Notes under the pieces: generated by a model | The model's input: only the letters and a program-made list of their open reading frames with translations | Database searches by the model: none | Told to the model about the DNA's origin: nothing | In this document: one piece after another, positions 6,623-8,043 of the stretch | How the letters are laid out: every line of letters begins with the position of its first letter | How positions within the stretch are numbered: the first letter of the stretch is position 1 | From: Microbacterium sp. | GTDB taxonomy: Bacteria; Actinomycetota; Actinomycetes; Actinomycetales; Microbacteriaceae | Direction: 5' to 3' | DNA: 8,043 nt | Assembly (NCBI GenBank): GCA_003248845.1 | Contig: QFPD01000077.1 | Span: 1 to 8,043, forward strand | Program-made: the position numbers and the translations under genes

Positions 6623-7879
6623 ATGTCACCCCGTGCCTCAAAGCCTCTCGAGCCGTCCGCGACCCCTCCTGAGCTGATCCGCAACTTCTGCATCATCGCC
6701 CACATCGACCACGGCAAGTCCACGCTGGCCGACCGCATGCTGCAGATCACCGGCGTGGTCGCCGATCGCGACATGCGCGCCCAGTACCTGGACCGCATGG
6801 ATATCGAGCGCGAGCGCGGCATCACGATCAAGAGTCAAGCCGTGCGGATGCCGTGGCAGACCGCCGAGGGCACGTTCGCTTTGAACATGATCGACACTCC
6901 CGGGCACGTCGACTTCACGTACGAGGTCTCGCGCTCGCTCGCCGCGTGCGAGGGAGCGATCCTGCTGGTGGATGCCGCGCAGGGCATCGAGGCGCAGACG
7001 CTCGCGAACCTGTACCTGGCACTCGAGAACGATCTCACGATCATCCCCGTGCTGAACAAGATCGACCTCCCGGCGGCCGACCCGGAGAAGTACGCGGCCG
7101 AGCTCGCCAACCTCATCGGCGGAAAGCCGGAGGACGTGCTTCGGGTCTCGGGCAAGACCGGCATGGGTGTCGAGGACCTGCTCGATCTCATCGTCGAGAA
7201 GATCCCGGCCCCGGTCGGCGACCCGACCGCTCCCGCGCGCGCGATGATCTTCGACTCCGTGTACGACTCGTATCGCGGCGTCGTAACCTACGTGCGCATG
7301 GTCGACGGCAAGCTCGAGCCGCGCGAGCGCATCCAGATGATGTCGACGCGCGCGAAGCACGACCTGCTCGAGATCGGCGTCTCGAGCCCCGAGCCGATCC
7401 CCTCCAAGGGGCTCGGTGTGGGCGAGGTGGGCTACCTCATCACCGGTGTGAAAGATGTGCGCCAGTCGAAGGTCGGCGACACGATCACGAACGAGCGGAA
7501 GCCCGCGACGGATGCGCTTCCCGGTTACACCGACCCGAAGCCGATGGTCTTCTCCGGCATTTACCCGATCGACGGCAGCGACTACGCGGACCTGCGTGAG
7601 GCGCTCGACAAGCTGAAGCTGTCGGATGCCTCGCTGCAGTACGAGCCGGAGACCTCCGTCGCACTCGGCTTCGGCTTCCGCTGCGGGTTCCTCGGGCTCC
7701 TCCACCTCGAGATCATCACCGAGCGCCTCTCGCGCGAGTTCGACCTCGACCTCATCACGACGGCGCCGTCGGTCACGTACGACGTGACGACCGACACGGG
7801 CGAGCACGTCATCGTGACGAACCCGAGCGAGTACCCGGACGGCCGTGTGGCCTCGGTCTCCGAGCCCGTCGTCAAGGTC
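6623..7879 (+). CDS. lepA: elongation factor 4 (LepA GTPase), truncated by a chimeric junction
   Basis: A ribosome-associated GTPase of translation, cytoplasmic and membrane-associated in other bacteria. G-motifs: AHIDHGKST 26-34 (P-loop), RGITI 65-69 (switch), DTPGH 91-95, NKID 145-148, and VSGKTG 175-180 where many homologues have SAK. LepA-specific regions follow: domain II (about 200-290), [15 protein letters not shown] (301-315), and the signature [17 protein letters not shown] (348-364). The ATG at 6623 gives an N-terminus ([11 protein letters not shown]..) of the length usual in Microbacteriaceae. Residues up to about 419 (..EPVVKV) look normal. A full actinobacterial LepA has about 600-620 residues and continues from here with a TILTP-like stretch and the LepA-specific C-terminal domain. 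Instead the same frame goes on, open to the end of the window at 8043, with unrelated membrane-protein sequence. As given, this gene lacks about its last third. Confidence 0.92.
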
Positions 7880-8043
7880 GGCATCCTGCTGACGCTGCCG
7901 GTGTTGCTGATCACCCTGCCGGTGGTGGCCTTTGTGTTCTTCACCGAAGGTGCCAGTGTGGGCGCCGTGGTGTTTGCCGTGTACAGCGTGCTGGCCGGTA
8001 TGGTCGACAACGTGCTCAAACCCCTGCTGCTGGGGCGCGGGGT
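7880..8043 (+). CDS. fragment of an AI-2E family (DUF20/YdiK-like) transporter joined in frame to lepA
   Basis: About 54 residues in the same frame as lepA, running off the window. They start [10 protein letters not shown], form two hydrophobic segments (about [21 protein letters not shown] and [15 protein letters not shown]), and end with [13 protein letters not shown]. From memory of the family, a [16 protein letters not shown] motif after a membrane helix, preceded by a LGILQ-like stretch, is typical of the C-terminal part of AI-2E exporter-like permeases, often of Proteobacteria. Codons TTT, GAA, AGT, TTG and AAA appear together here but are rare in the lepA part. A hand count gives about 65% GC over these 164 bases. 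It is probably a piece of another genome joined to this contig; a real fusion or a recombination is less likely. Confidence 0.7.

Noticed and set aside
6638..7807. 389-codon open frame on the minus strand over lepA
   Set aside because: Shadow of lepA; no recognisable motif, and lepA is certain in the other direction.
6623..8043. Genuine LepA-transporter fusion as a new biological system
   Set aside because: Tempting because the frame is open throughout, but both halves are broken pieces of known families, codon use changes at the join and it lies close to the window end, so a chimeric sequence explains it more simply.

Overview
The window is high-GC (roughly 70% by eye), with codons ending almost always in G or C. 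Its proteins resemble those of Actinobacteria, and the LepA N-terminus and general codon style suggest Microbacteriaceae, probably Microbacterium or a relative. That placement is inference from protein style, not a search result.

Layout, left to right. (1) Bases 1-831 (+) hold the C-terminal part of an MFS membrane transporter cut by the window edge. (2) It meets tail to tail, with a 12-base overlap, a small alpha/beta-hydrolase gene on the minus strand (820-1560). (3) 37 bases upstream of that gene on the same strand ends a very large secreted enzyme gene (1598-6388, minus, 1596 residues). This enzyme joins a lamin-tail domain, an Asp-Pro-Thr linker, an OB-type region, an ExeM/NucH-type DNase domain, a UshA-type 5'-nucleotidase (metallophosphatase plus C-terminal domain) and two Ig-like domains. 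(4) A 234-base divergent intergenic region (6389-6622) follows. (5) The GTPase gene lepA (elongation factor 4) starts at 6623 on the plus strand.

The biology that can be read: the large secreted protein has both the parts to cut extracellular nucleic acid and the parts to remove phosphate from the resulting nucleotides, so it looks like a one-polypeptide phosphate and nucleoside scavenging enzyme. The hydrolase may be co-transcribed with it, but its substrate is unknown. lepA is a housekeeping translation factor unrelated to the rest.

The most anomalous point is near 7877-7891. The lepA frame is normal up to about residue 419, just after the conserved EPVVKV stretch, and then becomes, without a frame break, the C-terminal part of an AI-2E-family (DUF20/YdiK-like) membrane transporter with different codon choices. 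The likeliest explanation is a chimeric join, such as a metagenome or contig-end misassembly, rather than a real fusion. I did not find a convincing new defence, mobile or CRISPR system here.
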